A stretch of DNA of 58,314 nucleotides from Succinimonas amylolytica DSM 2873. Lineage in GTDB: Bacteria > Pseudomonadota > Gammaproteobacteria > Enterobacterales > Succinivibrionaceae. This document shows positions 8,342-18,288 of the stretch, piece by piece. A program made the translations under genes and the position numbers. The DNA is taken from contig NZ_KB899636.1 of the NCBI RefSeq assembly GCF_000378405.1, forward strand, positions 1,366,373-1,424,686, in the 5' to 3' direction. The notes under the pieces were generated by a model. It did not search any database and was not told the origin of the DNA. It saw nothing but the letters and a program-made list of their open reading frames with translations. Position 1 is the stretch's first letter. The number at the start of each line of letters is the position of its first letter.

Positions 8342-11300
8342 GTGTCGTTACATGTTAGAAGGATAATGGAGCAGTGCTACGCTGCCAATATCCAGAATCA
8401 CAAGTCTCAGGTAGTAATGGTTTCTTTTGCCGACCAGGCAGAAGTGCGCCGGGACTTTGATATTTTCTGTCAGCAGAAGGGTATTGATCATCCGGTAAGG
8501 CTGCAGCTGACTCCTGACGACATTTATTCTCCGCTTTCCCCGGTTCTTTACGTTATTAACGAGCTTCTGAGACGTCTTTCCATTCCGCTGGATCAGGTGG
8601 CTGACATGCTGAAGCTGGAGCAGTATGAGAGGGGCCTGTTGCTCTGCATGCTTAAAAATGCCAGCACCATCCAGGATTTCATGATGCCATCCGATGTGGA
8701 ATATGTGAAGTTCCGGATGAGCGGGCATATCCGCACTATTATCAGACATCTGCTTAGCATAACTGACGGCCGCGATCCTCTGATGATTTCGGTAACCAAT
8801 CTCCAGTATGCAGGTTCCTCATCGCTGCGCTTCCTTCTGGCTCTTATCAATCCCGAGAAGGAAGAGTACAAGTTTTCCATGAGGAGCTCGGCAGCTCTGA
8901 AGCGTCTGACAGCTCCTGAAGATGAAAGCTCCAATTCCGAGCTTCTGGATTCTCCGAACTGCATTGTGGTGCTGGGAGTCAATCCGAACTTCCATGATGG
9001 CAGAAGATCCCAGGAATGGCTGGACTGGGAGGACCGCTTTGAAAGAGTGATCCAGATGGTGCGTCCGGAGGACTCCGAGACCGGACTGGAAATTGATGAA
9101 AACCGTCTTGTCTGGCCGGTTCAGAGCTACCAGGCCCGGCGGATAACTTCCATTCAGGAGGCTATAAACCGCTGCGGCATTCTCCTTAATTACTTCTGCA
9201 GCGATGAAGTGGTGGATCTGGCTCAGAAAACCCTGCAGTACATTCGGCTTCTCAACAGGGAGGACGAGTTTAACGACTATGAGGAGAAGCTTTATCATTA
9301 TCTCGGCCGGGCTCATCTTTATAATCATAACTATGAGGATGCGCTGCTGTCTTTTGACATGATGTACGAAAAGGCACAGTACGCCAATAATAATGATAAT
9401 GCCTGCCGCGCTTATATTGAACTGGCCTACACCCATATTTTCAGATCGGATTTTGAGTCTGTTCTGCACTTTGCCGAGATGGCGGCACATCTGGGCGAGG
9501 TGAGCATGAATCTCCGCCTGGTGACCATTGCCAATTTCTGCCTTTTTGTAGCTTATGACCGTGCCAGTATCAAATACGGCTACCACAATATAGTTTCCCT
9601 GCTTTCCAATCTGGAGAGACACAGTCTGCACAAGGAACAGACCTATGTGCTCCGGAATATCTTTGCCCAGGTATCTCTGGATTCCAATGTAACTCTCAAA
9701 ATGTCTCTTGATTACTGCAATCAGGCAGTAAACATTGCCCAGAGGCTGGGAATCCGTCATGAATCAGCCGCTGCCAATCACTGCCGGGGCATTGTTCTTT
9801 TCCAGATGGACAGAATTCAGGAGGCTCTCCACGCCTATCGGCTCAGTGAAGCCCTTTACAGCATGATTGACGTGCCTATAGAGCTTACCCATGTGTACAA
9901 TTCTATCGGCTTCCTGCTGCAGGGGACCGAGGATTATCCCAATGCTCATGAGTACTACCTGCAATCTCTGAGAAACGCCATCAAGCTAAATGACTATTCC
10001 GAGATTTCCGTTACTCTCTATAATCTGGCCAAGCTTTATCAGCTGAGCGGCATGCCCAAGGAGTCACTCCGGACTTTGGATATTCTGCAGGATGTCATGT
10101 CTATTCGCGGAACCTACAAGTTGCCGCTGCATAATATCCATCACATCATTTTGCAGAAGGCCCGGGTTTACATAGACCTGGACGAGCCGAGCTTTGCAGA
10201 CCAGATGCTGAAGCGGAGCCAGGGTCTTATGACCACCTTTCCTACCAAGGGCAGCGAGCAGATTATTCTGAGTCTTCTGGAAGCCGTGGTTTCCGCCATG
10301 AACAAAAACCGGGAGAAGGCTCTTATAAGCTTTCAGCAGGCCCGGGCCCGGCAGAACGATCAGAGTCTCACCCAGGAGGAGAATGTCATGTTCTACCTGC
10401 TCGGTATGAGAATTCTCGGTGCCTACGGAACCTTCGAGGAGCGCTACCGGTATTTTTGCGAAGGCATTGATTATGTCAGGGAGCATCAGCTGTTTAACAG
10501 CATGAAGCTGCTTAAAAACGCCTGGAACAAGGGCAATTACAATATATACAAGGGGTACAGTACCATTGTCACCCCGATGAATGAGCTCAACCAGATAATC
10601 CCGCTGGTAAAGCAGGAGCGCAAGGTTAATATTCTGTGGCAGCAGGTTCACGAGATGCGGCTGGTCACTATGCTGCACAAGTTCAGCATGAGTGTGAAGA
10701 CGTATGACAAGCTGGCTCAGGAAACACTCCGGCTTCTGGCATCCCATTTCAGTATTAACGGCGGCATGATTTACTTTGTTGACAGTGAGAAGGGTACCTC
10801 CGAGCTTATCTATGAATTCAATACGTCCAAGGACTATCAGGGCTTTACCTTCAAGAAGATCCACAAGTTTATCAATTCCCATCTTGACGAGCAGGATGTT
10901 CTGAACCTGGAGGACGAGGATATTGCCGGCACTCTGGTGCATCGCCTTACCGTATACCCTCTGGTGGATCAGGATCGGGTGTTTGGCATGATGCTTCTCT
11001 TCAAGTTCCAGAGGAAGACCGATGGCGAGAGTGAAAAGGTCGATTCCATCGGCTTTATTGCCCAGCAGCTTGGCAGCCAGCTCATTCTGATGATTCAGCG
11101 CGCTCAGCTGATCCGGGTGAGTACCACTGATATGCTTACCGGGCTTTATAATCGCATGGAATTCCACAATCAGATATCCACTGTTATCAGAAGACTGTCG
11201 CCGTCCAGCGATATTGCTCTGGGCTTTATCGATCTCGACAACTTTAAGTACTATAACGACAATCTGGGACATGATGTGGGGGACAAGCTTCTGGTCTGGT

Positions 11301-11698
11301 TTGCGAAGCTCCTCAACGAAATCAAGGTTCCCGGAGACATAGCCTGCCGCTGGGGTGGCGATGAATTCCTGCTTCTTATGCGGGACTGTTCGGCGGATGA
11401 GGCTTCCAGCAGAATGCAGAAGGTTCTGGATACTTTGAAGGCTCAGAACGGTTACAAGAAGGAAATAGAGGAATTTCTGGGCAAACCGGTGGATAATCTT
11501 CCGGAGCGCTACTACCTTTCCTGTTCCATCGGCGTTATGGACTCCAGCTCTCTCCCCCGCCCGTTTACCGAGTCAGATCTGCTTACCCACGCCGACGAGG
11601 CTCTTTACGAGGTTAAGCGTACCGGCAAGGGCCGGGTGCTTAATTTCGAGAAGATGACTCACGAAGCCGATAACATGATTGTGGAATCAAACCGCTAA
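8342..11698 (+). CDS. Large TPR-GAF-GGDEF protein, probable diguanylate cyclase with degenerate N-terminal ATPase-like region
   Basis: The 1118-residue protein ends in a GGDEF domain (about 940-1105) with an intact RWGGDEF active site near residue 1003 and TDMLTGLYNRMEF at its start, so it probably makes cyclic di-GMP. The inhibitory RxxD site five residues before GGDEF is VPGD here, so feedback by the product is probably lost. Upstream come a GAF-like sensor region (about 760-930) and a long helical TPR-like stretch (about 300-720; motifs such as YHYLGRAHLYNHNYEDALLSF). The first 270 residues resemble the AAA/STAND module of PknK/MalT-type regulators with both Walker motifs lost. The GTG start is supported by AGGAG five bases upstream. 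No signal peptide or membrane helix is evident, so it should be cytoplasmic. The signal sensed is unknown. Confidence 0.85.
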   Translation: MSLHVRRIMEQCYAANIQNHKSQVVMVSFADQAEVRRDFDIFCQQKGIDHPVRLQLTPDDIYSPLSPVLYVINELLRRLSIPLDQVADMLKLEQYERGLLLCMLKNASTIQDFMMPSDVEYVKFRMSGHIRTIIRHLLSITDGRDPLMISVTNLQYAGSSSLRFLLALINPEKEEYKFSMRSSAALKRLTAPEDESSNSELLDSPNCIVVLGVNPNFHDGRRSQEWLDWEDRFERVIQMVRPEDSETGLEIDENRLVWPVQSYQARRITSIQEAINRCGILLNYFCSDEVVDLAQKTLQYIRLLNREDEFNDYEEKLYHYLGRAHLYNHNYEDALLSFDMMYEKAQYANNNDNACRAYIELAYTHIFRSDFESVLHFAEMAAHLGEVSMNLRLVTIANFCLFVAYDRASIKYGYHNIVSLLSNLERHSLHKEQTYVLRNIFAQVSLDSNVTLKMSLDYCNQAVNIAQRLGIRHESAAANHCRGIVLFQMDRIQEALHAYRLSEALYSMIDVPIELTHVYNSIGFLLQGTEDYPNAHEYYLQSLRNAIKLNDYSEISVTLYNLAKLYQLSGMPKESLRTLDILQDVMSIRGTYKLPLHNIHHIILQKARVYIDLDEPSFADQMLKRSQGLMTTFPTKGSEQIILSLLEAVVSAMNKNREKALISFQQARARQNDQSLTQEENVMFYLLGMRILGAYGTFEERYRYFCEGIDYVREHQLFNSMKLLKNAWNKGNYNIYKGYSTIVTPMNELNQIIPLVKQERKVNILWQQVHEMRLVTMLHKFSMSVKTYDKLAQETLRLLASHFSINGGMIYFVDSEKGTSELIYEFNTSKDYQGFTFKKIHKFINSHLDEQDVLNLEDEDIAGTLVHRLTVYPLVDQDRVFGMMLLFKFQRKTDGESEKVDSIGFIAQQLGSQLILMIQRAQLIRVSTTDMLTGLYNRMEFHNQISTVIRRLSPSSDIALGFIDLDNFKYYNDNLGHDVGDKLLVWFAKLLNEIKVPGDIACRWGGDEFLLLMRDCSADEASSRMQKVLDTLKAQNGYKKEIEEFLGKPVDNLPERYYLSCSIGVMDSSSLPRPFTESDLLTHADEALYEVKRTGKGRVLNFEKMTHEADNMIVESNR

Positions 11699-11801
11699 TT
11701 CTGACCTGACAAAGCTTTCGGATTCCGGCGGTTTCCGGACGGCGGAGTGCCGCCGCTGTCTTTTTTCAGTCGTAATCCCGAAACAGCAGCGAGGGTCTTT
11801 T

Positions 11802-12752
11802 ATGTTTTTCAAATCCTTAAAATGTATGATTTTGGCCGGTTTTCTGGGTATTCCGGGAGTTTCTCAGGCCCTTGACTGCAGTTCTCCGGAAGCGTGTCAC
11901 AAAAAGGGGCTTTCCCTGTGTGTTTCACCTGATGAAGACAGCGGTGAGATTACTGATATCTATAATGACAAGCTCTTTTCCAAAGCTGAGATCTATTTTA
12001 TCGAGGCCTGCAAACAGCGTTATCCGGAGTCCTGTATTGTTATTGGAGATCATTACGGTGTACAGCCCGGAAACGGCGGCATGATCAGAGATTTTGCCAG
12101 GGCTGTTCCCTTCTATGTTCAGGCCTGCGAGCTCGGGAGTGATGACGGCTGCGAGAAAACGATAGAGCTTTACAAGTTTGCCGGTGAATACTGCGATATG
12201 GATCGGAACAGCGGCGGGTATGTGTTTTCCGAGAAATGTTTTACGGATGCCAGAAAGTATCTTGATGGTTTCTGCAGCCGCGGACGGGCCACAGCCTGTG
12301 AGGCACTCGGAAGCATCTACAGGGATAAGTACGGTTTTGAGGATCCGGAATACCAGAAAGCCTCAGACTATTTTATGAAAGCCTGCGACCTTAAGCTGTC
12401 TCTAGGATGCTTTGATCTGGCCGAAAGCTACGAGAGGCTCGCGGAGCATGGTATGGAGCGGGATTTTCTGAGTATCTATCTGAAAACCTGCGATCTTAAA
12501 TATGATATGGCCTGCCGCAGAATCGGAGATCTCTATCTTGAGGGGGTCAAAGTGCCGCGGGATGTCCGTAAGGGACTGTTATATCTCGATAAAGCCTGCA
12601 GTATCACTGACTATGAAGCCTGTAAGATCCTGTCTGATATGTACGGGAAGGGAACGGAAGAAATACCGCAGGATCCTGCACTGTCGCAGAAGTACCATGC
12701 CCGTTCCCAGGAGCTTGAACAGCTCTTCTGGGACAACTGTGATTATTGCTGA
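11802..12752 (+). CDS. Cysteine-rich Sel1/Hcp-like repeat protein, exported
   Basis: A signal peptide (MFFKSLKCMILAGFLGIPGVSQA) precedes a mature protein built from Sel1-like alpha/alpha repeats. Almost every repeat carries two cysteines about 8-10 residues apart: ACKQRYPESC, ACELGSDDGC, CSRGRATAC, ACDLKLSLGC, TCDLKYDMAC, ACSITDYEAC. This is the disulfide-stapled design of the Helicobacter Hcp proteins and implies a periplasmic or extracellular location. Length is 316 residues with the ATG preceded by GAGG. Function is unknown; related proteins have been discussed as beta-lactam binding or host-interacting. It follows the GGDEF gene by about 100 bases and may be cotranscribed with it. Confidence 0.8.
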   Translation: MFFKSLKCMILAGFLGIPGVSQALDCSSPEACHKKGLSLCVSPDEDSGEITDIYNDKLFSKAEIYFIEACKQRYPESCIVIGDHYGVQPGNGGMIRDFARAVPFYVQACELGSDDGCEKTIELYKFAGEYCDMDRNSGGYVFSEKCFTDARKYLDGFCSRGRATACEALGSIYRDKYGFEDPEYQKASDYFMKACDLKLSLGCFDLAESYERLAEHGMERDFLSIYLKTCDLKYDMACRRIGDLYLEGVKVPRDVRKGLLYLDKACSITDYEACKILSDMYGKGTEEIPQDPALSQKYHARSQELEQLFWDNCDYC

Positions 12753-12806
12753 GCACCCGGTATTTGCTTCCCTGACCGCCGGTACTGAAAATTTTGCAGT
12801 ACAGTT

Positions 12807-14327
12807 TCAGAACAGCGTTTTTTTGTCTGCCATTCCGTAAAGTCCTTTTCTTACAGCCAGAAAATTACGGAAGGCCATATAGTCCGGGATATTACTGAGA
12901 ATCCAGACAACGATCAGGCCTGCTGTCTGGGCAAGCAGGATATCCGAAGGATTTCCGTCGTCGAAAAAGACAGCCAGATACTCCGGATTCAGAGCCAGCC
13001 ATAGTGTCAGAATTCCAAAAAACACATTCAGGCAGTACATTCCCCACAGAATCGGCAGATCGTCCTCCGTTTCCTGGCATTTGACCGCCAGCTCTGCTCC
13101 GTGATTGTTTTCAAAAAAGAGCCGGCAGCTCCGGCTGAGTTTCCGGGTGCGGATCAGGATTCCGGCGTGAAATGCCAGAGAAACAATGCCGAGCCCGGGG
13201 AAAAAGCGGAAGAGAAGATCAATTGTAACGGCGAGACTCATGCCGTGAAAGCTTCTGATAAGCCTGGTCAGCTCTTTTCTGAAGATTCGGGCCTGCCGGG
13301 CGGAACTTTCAGCGGAATCAGTGGTATCGGAGGCGTAAGAGTTCTCCAAAGATGACTGCGGAAAGGTGACGCGGCGGGCTGGTCCCGGAGCGATCTTCCG
13401 GGGGGGATCCTGAGCAGTGGCACCCAGGCTGCGGTACACGCCCCGTAGCCCCTGATAGCTTTGAGGATCGGTAACAGGACCCGAAAGATCCGGTTCCCCG
13501 GAATCAGGCGTCTTCTGAGGCGGCGGTTTTATGCCGGAGGTATTCCTGATGTCCGAGTAGAGACCGTCAAGGCCCCGGAAATTCCGGAGATTCTGAGCCC
13601 GTTCCCGGGACTTAAGCTCCTCCGCTTCTGAGTTTTTGGTGTCTGAGCTGAATCTGAGCCGTTCCCGGGTAACTTTGCTTCCGGAAAATCCGAAGGGGGA
13701 GGCGGATTTTTCGGAAGGCGCTTCCGGGGCTGGAGCTTCGGAAAAAAGCAGGGCCCCCAGCTGCTCCTGAATTTCGGAAAGTCTGGCAGCGGCGTTTCTT
13801 ATTTTTTCCGGAGCCGCTTCCGAAAGTCCCTCCAGAAATCCGAGATCCTTTACCAGCTTTATTGCCTGCGGGTCTGCGATTCCGGCTGTTACCAGATCCT
13901 GAAATCCCTTAAGAGCGGCCGCAACCCCGGTTCCGGATTCCGGAACCGCAAAAAGGACGTTTCGGAAATCCCGGGATATGCAGTCTCTCCGGTAGAAGCT
14001 TTTCAGGAGACGCAGTCCCTGGATTCCCCGGGGCCCCTGCAGGGATTTCAGGAGCTCTGTGCTTTCAATATTCCGGGTCGCGGCAGCGGAGAGAATGTTA
14101 AGCCAGGCGTCGAATCTGCTATTGAAAAAGGCAAGATCATCTCCGGATCGGGCGGTTACCCGGCGTTCAGAAAAAGAATCCGTCAGAGATTCCCGGGCCC
14201 GATGCACTTCAAAGTCGGAGGTGTCCTCCGTGGTTTTCCGGATCTTCGATTTCAGAAACTGAAACCCGCATCGGGGGCAGAATAATGCTTGGTCTGGAAG
14301 TTCCAGGCTGCAGGATCTGCATATCAT
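12807..14327 (-). CDS. Zinc-ribbon protein with long disordered middle and C-terminal membrane helices
   Basis: The 506-residue protein starts MICRSCSLELPDQALFCPRCG, a double CxxC zinc ribbon at the extreme N-terminus. It continues through a helical region and a low-complexity Ser/Pro/Arg-rich stretch, and ends in three or four hydrophobic segments (about 400-500), the last carrying WILSNIPDYMAF. The family is not recognised. The start is chosen because such zinc ribbons are usually N-terminal; there is no good Shine-Dalgarno, and an ATG 21 codons upstream (14390) is an alternative. It is transcribed divergently from a second zinc-ribbon membrane gene 280 bases away and converges on the Sel1-like gene. 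Confidence 0.65.
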   Translation of the reverse strand: MICRSCSLELPDQALFCPRCGFQFLKSKIRKTTEDTSDFEVHRARESLTDSFSERRVTARSGDDLAFFNSRFDAWLNILSAAATRNIESTELLKSLQGPRGIQGLRLLKSFYRRDCISRDFRNVLFAVPESGTGVAAALKGFQDLVTAGIADPQAIKLVKDLGFLEGLSEAAPEKIRNAAARLSEIQEQLGALLFSEAPAPEAPSEKSASPFGFSGSKVTRERLRFSSDTKNSEAEELKSRERAQNLRNFRGLDGLYSDIRNTSGIKPPPQKTPDSGEPDLSGPVTDPQSYQGLRGVYRSLGATAQDPPRKIAPGPARRVTFPQSSLENSYASDTTDSAESSARQARIFRKELTRLIRSFHGMSLAVTIDLLFRFFPGLGIVSLAFHAGILIRTRKLSRSCRLFFENNHGAELAVKCQETEDDLPILWGMYCLNVFFGILTLWLALNPEYLAVFFDDGNPSDILLAQTAGLIVVWILSNIPDYMAFRNFLAVRKGLYGMADKKTLF

Positions 14328-14606
14328 GGGAGTGCCGCTTTGTATCTTGTTAAGGGATGATGAGAGGGAAATATTTCCTTCAGTTCTCATTGTCCTATTG
14401 ATTGTGATTCTTGTAAAGCATTCGGGGTGGTATCTGCTTTTTGCGGAAAATCCGGGACGGAGCAGGCGGGGCTGTGTTTTTCTGCCATTTTTGACAAAGA
14501 TATTTGATGTTTGCATCCCTGTTTCCGTAAAGATCCTGTAAAATCAGCCTGGGTTTCCTTCGGGAACCCTGCTTATTTTGAACTGACAAAAGGAGACTCT
14601 GCAGAT

Positions 14607-15371
14607 ATGAGGTGTTCAGCCTGCGGCAATGAGGTTGCTGATGATGCCAAGAACTGTCCGCTTTGCGGACAGCATATTCCGATAAACCTGTCCAAGGGGG
14701 AGAAAACAGATCCGTCTTCCGGACAGGAGCCGGCGAGAACTGATATTTCCGGGGGAACTCTCTGTCCGCGCTGTCAGACACCGCTCCGTCCCGGTGCCGC
14801 CTTTTGCGGAAACTGCGGAGCTTCTGCCACCGGAGCTGGCGGATCTCCGGAGAATCCCTACGCCAATGCCGGACAGAACTATCAAACCGGCAGAGAGGGC
14901 GGCAATTCTCAGGCGCTGTCCCTGATGAGAGAAATGAACAGCATGATGTACTGGGTCATCGGTTACCTGGTAGTGCAGTTTGTTCCCTATCTCCAGGTTC
15001 TGGCTCTGATTCCCTTTATATACGTTCTGGTGCAGACTCCGGCCCTGGCGGACAGGTGTGCAAAACTGTTTTCAGATGATCTGGAGATGTCGAGAAGAAT
15101 TGCCAAGGTCCGCCCGCGGGTGGTGGCAGTCTGGGTTCTTACTGTCCTGTTTATTCTTATGATATGTGCCATGATTGGCGTGTTTGTGGTGATGATGATC
15201 TCAGTGGAAGGCGGACAGGGAGATTTTGCTCCGGTGACAGTTATCGCCTTTGCGGTGGTTAGCTTGCTGACAATGGCAGTCTGGATTGCTTCGATAGTTT
15301 ATCAGATCCTGCTCCTTATCGATTTCTTCAGAGTGAAGGAAGCTGTGGATCAGGCAGCCCGGGACTATTAG
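14607..15371 (+). CDS. Double zinc-ribbon membrane protein
   Basis: The 254-residue protein has two consecutive zinc ribbons (MRCSACGNEV...CPLCGQH and LCPRCQTPL...FCGNCGAS), a Gly/Asn-rich linker and about four hydrophobic segments from residue 115 on (YWVIGYLVVQFVPYL, VLALIPFIYVLV, VVAVWVLTVLFILMICAMIGVF, VIAFAVVSLLTMAVWIASIVY). The arrangement recalls the many bacterial zinc-ribbon plus membrane-domain proteins of unknown role. The start is supported by AGGAGA at good spacing. A terminator follows. It forms a divergent pair with the preceding zinc-ribbon gene, and the shared architecture suggests related functions. Confidence 0.72.
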   Translation: MRCSACGNEVADDAKNCPLCGQHIPINLSKGEKTDPSSGQEPARTDISGGTLCPRCQTPLRPGAAFCGNCGASATGAGGSPENPYANAGQNYQTGREGGNSQALSLMREMNSMMYWVIGYLVVQFVPYLQVLALIPFIYVLVQTPALADRCAKLFSDDLEMSRRIAKVRPRVVAVWVLTVLFILMICAMIGVFVVMMISVEGGQGDFAPVTVIAFAVVSLLTMAVWIASIVYQILLLIDFFRVKEAVDQAARDY

Positions 15372-15450
15372 AGGCATTCCTTCACACGGGAGAAAGACGA
15401 CGGCAGCGGAAGGGCCGGATTCCTGTGCGCGGGCAATTGCTGAAGAAAAG

Positions 15451-15480
15451 GGGAAAGCGACGAGTTTTCCCTTTTTGTTT
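15451..15480 (+). terminator. Probable terminator after the double zinc-ribbon gene
   Basis: GGGAAA, an 8-base loop and TTTCCC are followed by a T-rich tract. The stem is short (6 bp). It sits 80 bases after the stop codon and just upstream of the aspS promoter. Confidence 0.5.
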
Positions 15481-15505
15481 TTCAGGTATGAAAATGCGTT
15501 ATAAT
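15475..15505 (+). promoter_or_regulatory. Candidate promoter of aspS
   Basis: A perfect TATAAT at 15500-15505 lies about 70 bases before the aspS start. The best -35 candidate, TTGTTT, is 19 bases upstream and overlaps the T-tract of the preceding terminator, so the -35 is weak. Confidence 0.4.
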
Positions 15506-15573
15506 GCACCACTGATTTTATAAACAGCCTCTTCAGGCTTTACGAACGTTATAAAACGTAAAAGGTTTAATCT

Positions 15574-17349
15574 ATGTCAATGCGCTCAGTATATTGCGGC
15601 GATGTCAATGAACAGCATCTTGAAAAAGAAGTAACTCTGTGCGGCTGGGTACACCGGCGCCGCGACCTTGGAGGTCTTATCTTTATTGATATGCGTGACC
15701 GCGCCGGGATTGTTCAGGTTTATTTCGATCCGGATCAGAAGGAGGCTCATGCTCTGGCCTCGGAACTCCGTAACGAGTTTTGTATCAGGGTTCGCGGTAT
15801 TGTGAAGGCCCGTCCGGAAAATCAGGTAAACAGCAAAATGGCCACCGGATCTGTAGAGGTTCAGGCCCGGGAACTGGAGATTATCAACCGTTCCGCGCCG
15901 TTGCCGCTGGATTTTAATCAGGAAAATACCGAGGAGCAGCGCCTCCGTTTCCGCTACCTGGATCTGCGGCGTCCCGAGATGCTGGAGCGCTTTAAGCTGA
16001 GAGCCCGGATTACCGGCTATGTCCGCCGCTATCTTGACGAGCATGGTTTTATTGATACTGAAACCCCGGTTCTGGGCAAGCCCACTCCGGAAGGAGCCCG
16101 GGACTACATTGTTCCCAGCAGAATTCATCACGGCAGATTTTATGCTCTGCCGCAGTCTCCCCAGCTTTTCAAGCAGCTTCTGATGATGAGCGGCTTTGAT
16201 CGTTATTACCAGATTACCAAATGCTTCCGTGACGAGGATTTGCGTGCCGACAGACAGCCGGAATTTACCCAGATCGATATTGAAACCTCCTTTATGACTG
16301 CCCGCGAGGTTCAGCTCGTTGTTGAGGAGATGATTGTCGGTCTTTTCCGGGAGATTACCGGGGCGGATCTGGGATCGCTTCCGGTGATGACCTGGGATGA
16401 GGCCATGCGCCGTTACGGATCCGATAAGCCGGATCTCCGCATAAGTGCCGAGATGCAGGATATTGCTGACATTGTCAGGGATACCGAATTTGCTGTATTC
16501 CGGGATCCGGCAAACGCCCCGGACGGCCGGGTATGCGCTCTTCGCTTTCCCGGTATTCAGGAAAAAATCACCCGCAAGAAGATTGACGAGTACACCGACT
16601 ATGTGAAGGTGTTTGGAGCCAGGGGACTGGCATGGATGAAGGTGCTTAACGATTCCGGGGATGCCTCCGGAGTGCAGTCTCCCATTGCCAAGTTCCTGAC
16701 TCCGGAAATGATTAAGGGCATTCTGGAGCGTACCGGAGCTGTTGCCGGAGATATTATCTTCTTCGGAGCAGCAACGGATAAAAATCAGATTTCTACCGCC
16801 ATGGGAGCTCTGAGACTTAAGGTGGCGAAGGAGTTCGGCCTGGTTGCTCCCGGCTACCGGGCGCTTTGGGTGGTAAATTTCCCGATGTTCGAAAAGAACG
16901 AGGACGGCTCTATTGCCGCCATGCATCACCCCTTTACTGCTCCTGAGGGAGTTTCTCCGGAGGAGCTTAAGAACGCCCCTTACAGCGTCTATGCGGATGC
17001 CTATGATATGGTAATCAACGGCTATGAGGTCGGCGGCGGTTCGGTGCGCATTCATCGCGAGGAAATGCAGCAGGCAGTGTTCAATGTTCTGGGAATTTCG
17101 CCTGAGGAGCAGCAGCGCAAGTTCGGCTTCCTTCTGGAGGCTCTCAAGTATGGGGCACCACCTCATGCGGGACTGGCCTTCGGTCTGGATCGTCTGACCA
17201 TGCTTTTGACCGGAACTGAAAATATCCGGGACGTTATTGCCTTCCCCAAGACTACTGCAGCCTCCTGTCTTATGACTGAGGCTCCGAGCCAGCCTTCTGA
17301 TGAGGCCATGGGCGAGCTGGGAATTGCGATTACCGATTTTGAGGAATAA
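15574..17349 (+). CDS. aspS: Aspartyl-tRNA synthetase
   Basis: AspRS charges tRNA-Asp in the cytoplasm. The 591-residue protein has the bacterial class II layout: an N-terminal OB anticodon-binding domain ([20 protein letters not shown]), the catalytic core with motif 2 [18 protein letters not shown] near residue 215, the bacterial GAD insert (about 290-420) and motif 3 [13 protein letters not shown] near 530. AAAGG precedes the ATG; a second ATG two codons later would match the E. coli start more closely. It is followed by yebC with a 74-base gap, the classic aspS-yebC-ruv order of gammaproteobacteria. Confidence 0.97.
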   Translation: MSMRSVYCGDVNEQHLEKEVTLCGWVHRRRDLGGLIFIDMRDRAGIVQVYFDPDQKEAHALASELRNEFCIRVRGIVKARPENQVNSKMATGSVEVQARELEIINRSAPLPLDFNQENTEEQRLRFRYLDLRRPEMLERFKLRARITGYVRRYLDEHGFIDTETPVLGKPTPEGARDYIVPSRIHHGRFYALPQSPQLFKQLLMMSGFDRYYQITKCFRDEDLRADRQPEFTQIDIETSFMTAREVQLVVEEMIVGLFREITGADLGSLPVMTWDEAMRRYGSDKPDLRISAEMQDIADIVRDTEFAVFRDPANAPDGRVCALRFPGIQEKITRKKIDEYTDYVKVFGARGLAWMKVLNDSGDASGVQSPIAKFLTPEMIKGILERTGAVAGDIIFFGAATDKNQISTAMGALRLKVAKEFGLVAPGYRALWVVNFPMFEKNEDGSIAAMHHPFTAPEGVSPEELKNAPYSVYADAYDMVINGYEVGGGSVRIHREEMQQAVFNVLGISPEEQQRKFGFLLEALKYGAPPHAGLAFGLDRLTMLLTGTENIRDVIAFPKTTAASCLMTEAPSQPSDEAMGELGIAITDFEE

Positions 17350-17423
17350 CCTGTAAGAAATAAACCCCTGCAGCAGGAGCTGCTTCCGGGCCTCTTCTGT
17401 TGCGAAAATTTAGGAGATAATCT

Positions 17424-18164
17424 ATGTCTGGACACAGCAAATGGGCGAATATCCGCTTCCGCAAGGCAGCTCAGGACGCCAAAAGAGGCAAGGTATTTAC
17501 CAAGCTTATTCGTGAAATCACCACTGCCGCCCGTCTTGGCGGAGCTGATGAGTCATCCAATCCGAGGCTGCGTGCTGCAGTTGCTGCCGCTCTTTCTCAG
17601 AATATGACCCGCGACACTATCAAGCGTGCCGTGGATCGCGGTGCCGGCGGCGGCGATGGTGCTGAACTGGAAACTGTGATTTACGAAGGTTACGGTCCGT
17701 GCGGTTCAGCCATTATGGTGGAGTGCATGACCGACAACCGCAAGCGCACGGTGGCCGATGTCAGACACTGTTTTACCAAGTTTGGCGGCAATATGGGCAC
17801 TGAAGGCTCAGTAGGCTTCCTGTTTACCAAAAAGGGCGTGATCTCCTTTGACAAGGCCGATGAGGAGAAGCTGATGGAGATTGCCCTTGAGGCCGGTGCC
17901 GATGACGTGGTAGCCAATGATGACGGCAGTTTTGATGTATATACTACTCCGGAGGCCTTTGGTGCTGTGCTGGATGCCGTGGATGCCGCAGCTCTGGCTC
18001 ACAGCAATGCCGAGGTAACCATGGTTCCCTCCACCGAGGCCCAGATTGACAAGGATCATGCTGAGACCTTTATTAAGCTCGTGGATTCCCTTGAGGATCT
18101 CGACGATGTGCAGCAGGTTTATCACAACGGCCAGATTCCTGATGACGTTGCTGAAAGTTTGTAG
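17424..18164 (+). CDS. yebC: YebC/PmpR family protein (translation-associated/transcriptional regulator)
   Basis: The 246-residue protein is a full-length YebC/TACO1 family member: [25 protein letters not shown] at the start, [15 protein letters not shown], and [15 protein letters not shown]...TDNRKRT. Members have been described as DNA-binding regulators (PmpR) and, more recently, as factors easing ribosome stalling on proline stretches; which applies here cannot be seen. AGGAG precedes the ATG and a strong terminator follows, so the operon stops here instead of continuing into ruvCAB. Confidence 0.95.
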   Translation: MSGHSKWANIRFRKAAQDAKRGKVFTKLIREITTAARLGGADESSNPRLRAAVAAALSQNMTRDTIKRAVDRGAGGGDGAELETVIYEGYGPCGSAIMVECMTDNRKRTVADVRHCFTKFGGNMGTEGSVGFLFTKKGVISFDKADEEKLMEIALEAGADDVVANDDGSFDVYTTPEAFGAVLDAVDAAALAHSNAEVTMVPSTEAQIDKDHAETFIKLVDSLEDLDDVQQVYHNGQIPDDVAESL

Positions 18165-18213
18165 GAAATAATTCCGGCGATCCTTTTCCGGATGGCCGGT
18201 GGACGCCGCAAAG

Positions 18214-18247
18214 CAGATTCGGGGTTTTCCCGGGTCTGTTTTTTTTA
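18214..18247 (+). terminator. Intrinsic terminator of yebC
   Basis: CAGATTCGGG, a GTTTT loop and CCCGGGTCTG form a 10-bp stem with two G:T pairs, followed by eight or more T residues, about 50 bases after the yebC stop. Confidence 0.8.
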
Positions 18248-18288
18248 TGTGCGGGTGAAGGATGCTGTTTCGGTCCGAAAATCTGGTA

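Noticed and set aside
10064..11272. 402-codon open frame antisense to the GGDEF gene
   Set aside because: It mirrors the codon bias of the plus-strand gene, which has clear domain motifs. The antisense translation shows no recognisable domain.
15586..17166. 526-codon open frame antisense to aspS
   Set aside because: aspS is unmistakable on the other strand; the antisense product has no family features and no ribosome site.
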